From Scatophagus argus (Eukaryota; Chordata; Actinopteri; Scatophagidae), in NCBI RefSeq assembly GCF_020382885.2, contig NC_058503.1, forward strand, positions 21,337,535-21,401,534: a stretch of 64,000 nucleotides of DNA, given 5' to 3'. The translations under genes were made by a program, and so were the position numbers. The notes beneath the pieces were generated by a model. That model worked only from the letters and a program-made list of their open reading frames with translations, was not told the DNA's origin and did not search any database. This document shows positions 62,911-64,000 of this stretch, piece after piece (positions within the stretch are counted from its first letter, which is position 1; every line of letters starts with the position of its first letter).

Positions 62911-62933
62911 CATCATGATGTCACGCCTGCGGT
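62911..62933 (-). CDS. mlph: Candidate 23-nt MLPH exon
   Basis: An acceptor TTTAAG, 23 nt reading (x)RRRDIMM, and a strong GTGAGT donor. It ends at phase 0, which suits the next exon (WEEVDLEE). I cannot match the peptide to known melanophilin, so it may be chance. Confidence 0.3.
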
Positions 62934-64000
62934 CTTAAACACGAACTAGCAGGTCTGTAGACGGGTAACACAGCACACGGATGCATGATCTCACAAAAAC
63001 CCTCCTGTTACTATGGTAATCAGATGGGTATTAACACAAATGTGCTGCGTGCAGACTCCTCTCTGACAAAACTGGTGAAACATGCACTGTGTGCAAATTG
63101 ATTTAAGCTGTGGTTTGCCACAAGAAAGAAGAAAAGCATGAGTCTATCAAGCATTGCTCTCATTTGAAGGCGAACAGCCAGTTATTACCAGGAGGGCTGA
63201 AGTTCTGCATTTGTTTATGGTTTGCTGTTTTTGTGGGTTGGCTCATTATCTGATGATATTGGTGAGGATTTCAGAGCTCTCTTTCCAATTAAAACCAGAC
63301 ACTAAACCCACATGAGACATCACAGTTGATGAGAAGAGGATGGATATGAAAAACTGTGTGGCTCTCGTCATAATCGGATCTGAAAATAAAACACCTCACT
63401 ATGAGGAAGGAAACATTTCTAAAAACTCAATAAATAAATAAATAACAGCTCAAGTTAATCTTTGAAAGTATAAAGGTCACATTCATCAGTTTGAAATGTT
63501 GACTGCTGCACTGATTTATGTGTTTTTAGCCACTTGAAGGCAGCACAACGTGCTTTAACAGCGCTATATCATCACTTTATAAAACTGACTGGACAAACAT
63601 GACAGCAAAGAGGTGCCTGTTTACACATCCAGTGAAAAATGTCAGCATTTGTGAAAAACATCTGTCTTTTGGCCGTTAAATGCTCCAGGATGTTCACCAG
63701 TTAGCTGCAAGTTGGCAAGTTGGTCAAACTGATTTCAGGGGTGTCACCCCAGGCCTCCCCTCCTGGACACGCCCCTGATGATAATATCATGTAAATAATC
63801 TCGTTTATTCATATAATCGTTTAGTTTTAGGTCTTGTCGATGTCTCCACATCCCTAAACCCAACTCCAATACAACTTAAACGATGAGCTGAAAGATGCTA
63901 GTGCAGCTTTAAGGCTAACATCATATTATTTTCAAAGGCCTGTGAATATTCTCATTCCTCCAGGTCATGGTTATCTCAAAAGACATATTTCAAAGACAAA
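62934..64000 (-). other. mlph: MLPH intron, running off the right edge
   Basis: AT-rich intronic sequence with an (AATA)n tract near 63426-63445. No coding exon was recognised. The remaining MLPH 5' exons must lie beyond the window. Confidence 0.5.

Overview
This window is vertebrate nuclear DNA, almost certainly from a teleost fish. Its genes have many short exons with canonical GT-AG splice sites, and no operons or bacterial signals are visible. It carries long CA/GT microsatellites, teleost-type LINE tails, a SINE-like repeat ending in (GGAT)n and a Tc1-like element. I cannot name the species. All calls rest on reading the translation and matching it to remembered vertebrate proteins; no search was run.

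Seven protein-coding genes can be read, left to right: PGAP1 (minus, first three coding exons only), MAIP1 (minus, complete), TYW5 (plus, complete), LRRFIP1 (minus, about 34.5 kb, complete), RAB17 (plus, C-terminus uncertain), PRLH (minus, complete) and MLPH (minus, 3' half). Exon phases close exactly in all of them, which is strong support for the splice sites. MAIP1 and TYW5 are head to head across about 300 bp. TYW5 and LRRFIP1 converge. LRRFIP1 and RAB17 diverge across 2.6 kb. LRRFIP1, RAB17, PRLH and MLPH form the neighbourhood known from human 2q37, and PGAP1, MAIP1 and TYW5 are neighbours in human 2q33.

The dominant locus is LRRFIP1. Its first 21 coding exons all begin and end at codon boundaries, so any cassette can be skipped without loss of frame. 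Exon 22 then splices to one of two endings: a 3.1-kb acidic, lysine-studded terminal exon, or five downstream exons coding a coiled coil. Both fit in phase. The acidic exon holds four near-identical 48-bp repeats, and its reading frame is broken by one base near a run of eight A's.

The genes do not form a single pathway. PGAP1 acts on GPI anchors in the ER, MAIP1 in the mitochondrial matrix, TYW5 on wybutosine of tRNA-Phe, and LRRFIP1 in nucleic-acid sensing, transcription and actin-linked signalling. RAB17 and MLPH both concern vesicle and melanosome traffic. PRLH encodes an RF-amide neuropeptide. I found no prokaryote-type system, CRISPR array, provirus or clearly new gene family. The points most worth checking are the LRRFIP1 architecture and frame break, a GC-AG intron in TYW5, unusual RAB17 motifs, and two CTCF-like motifs at or in exons.
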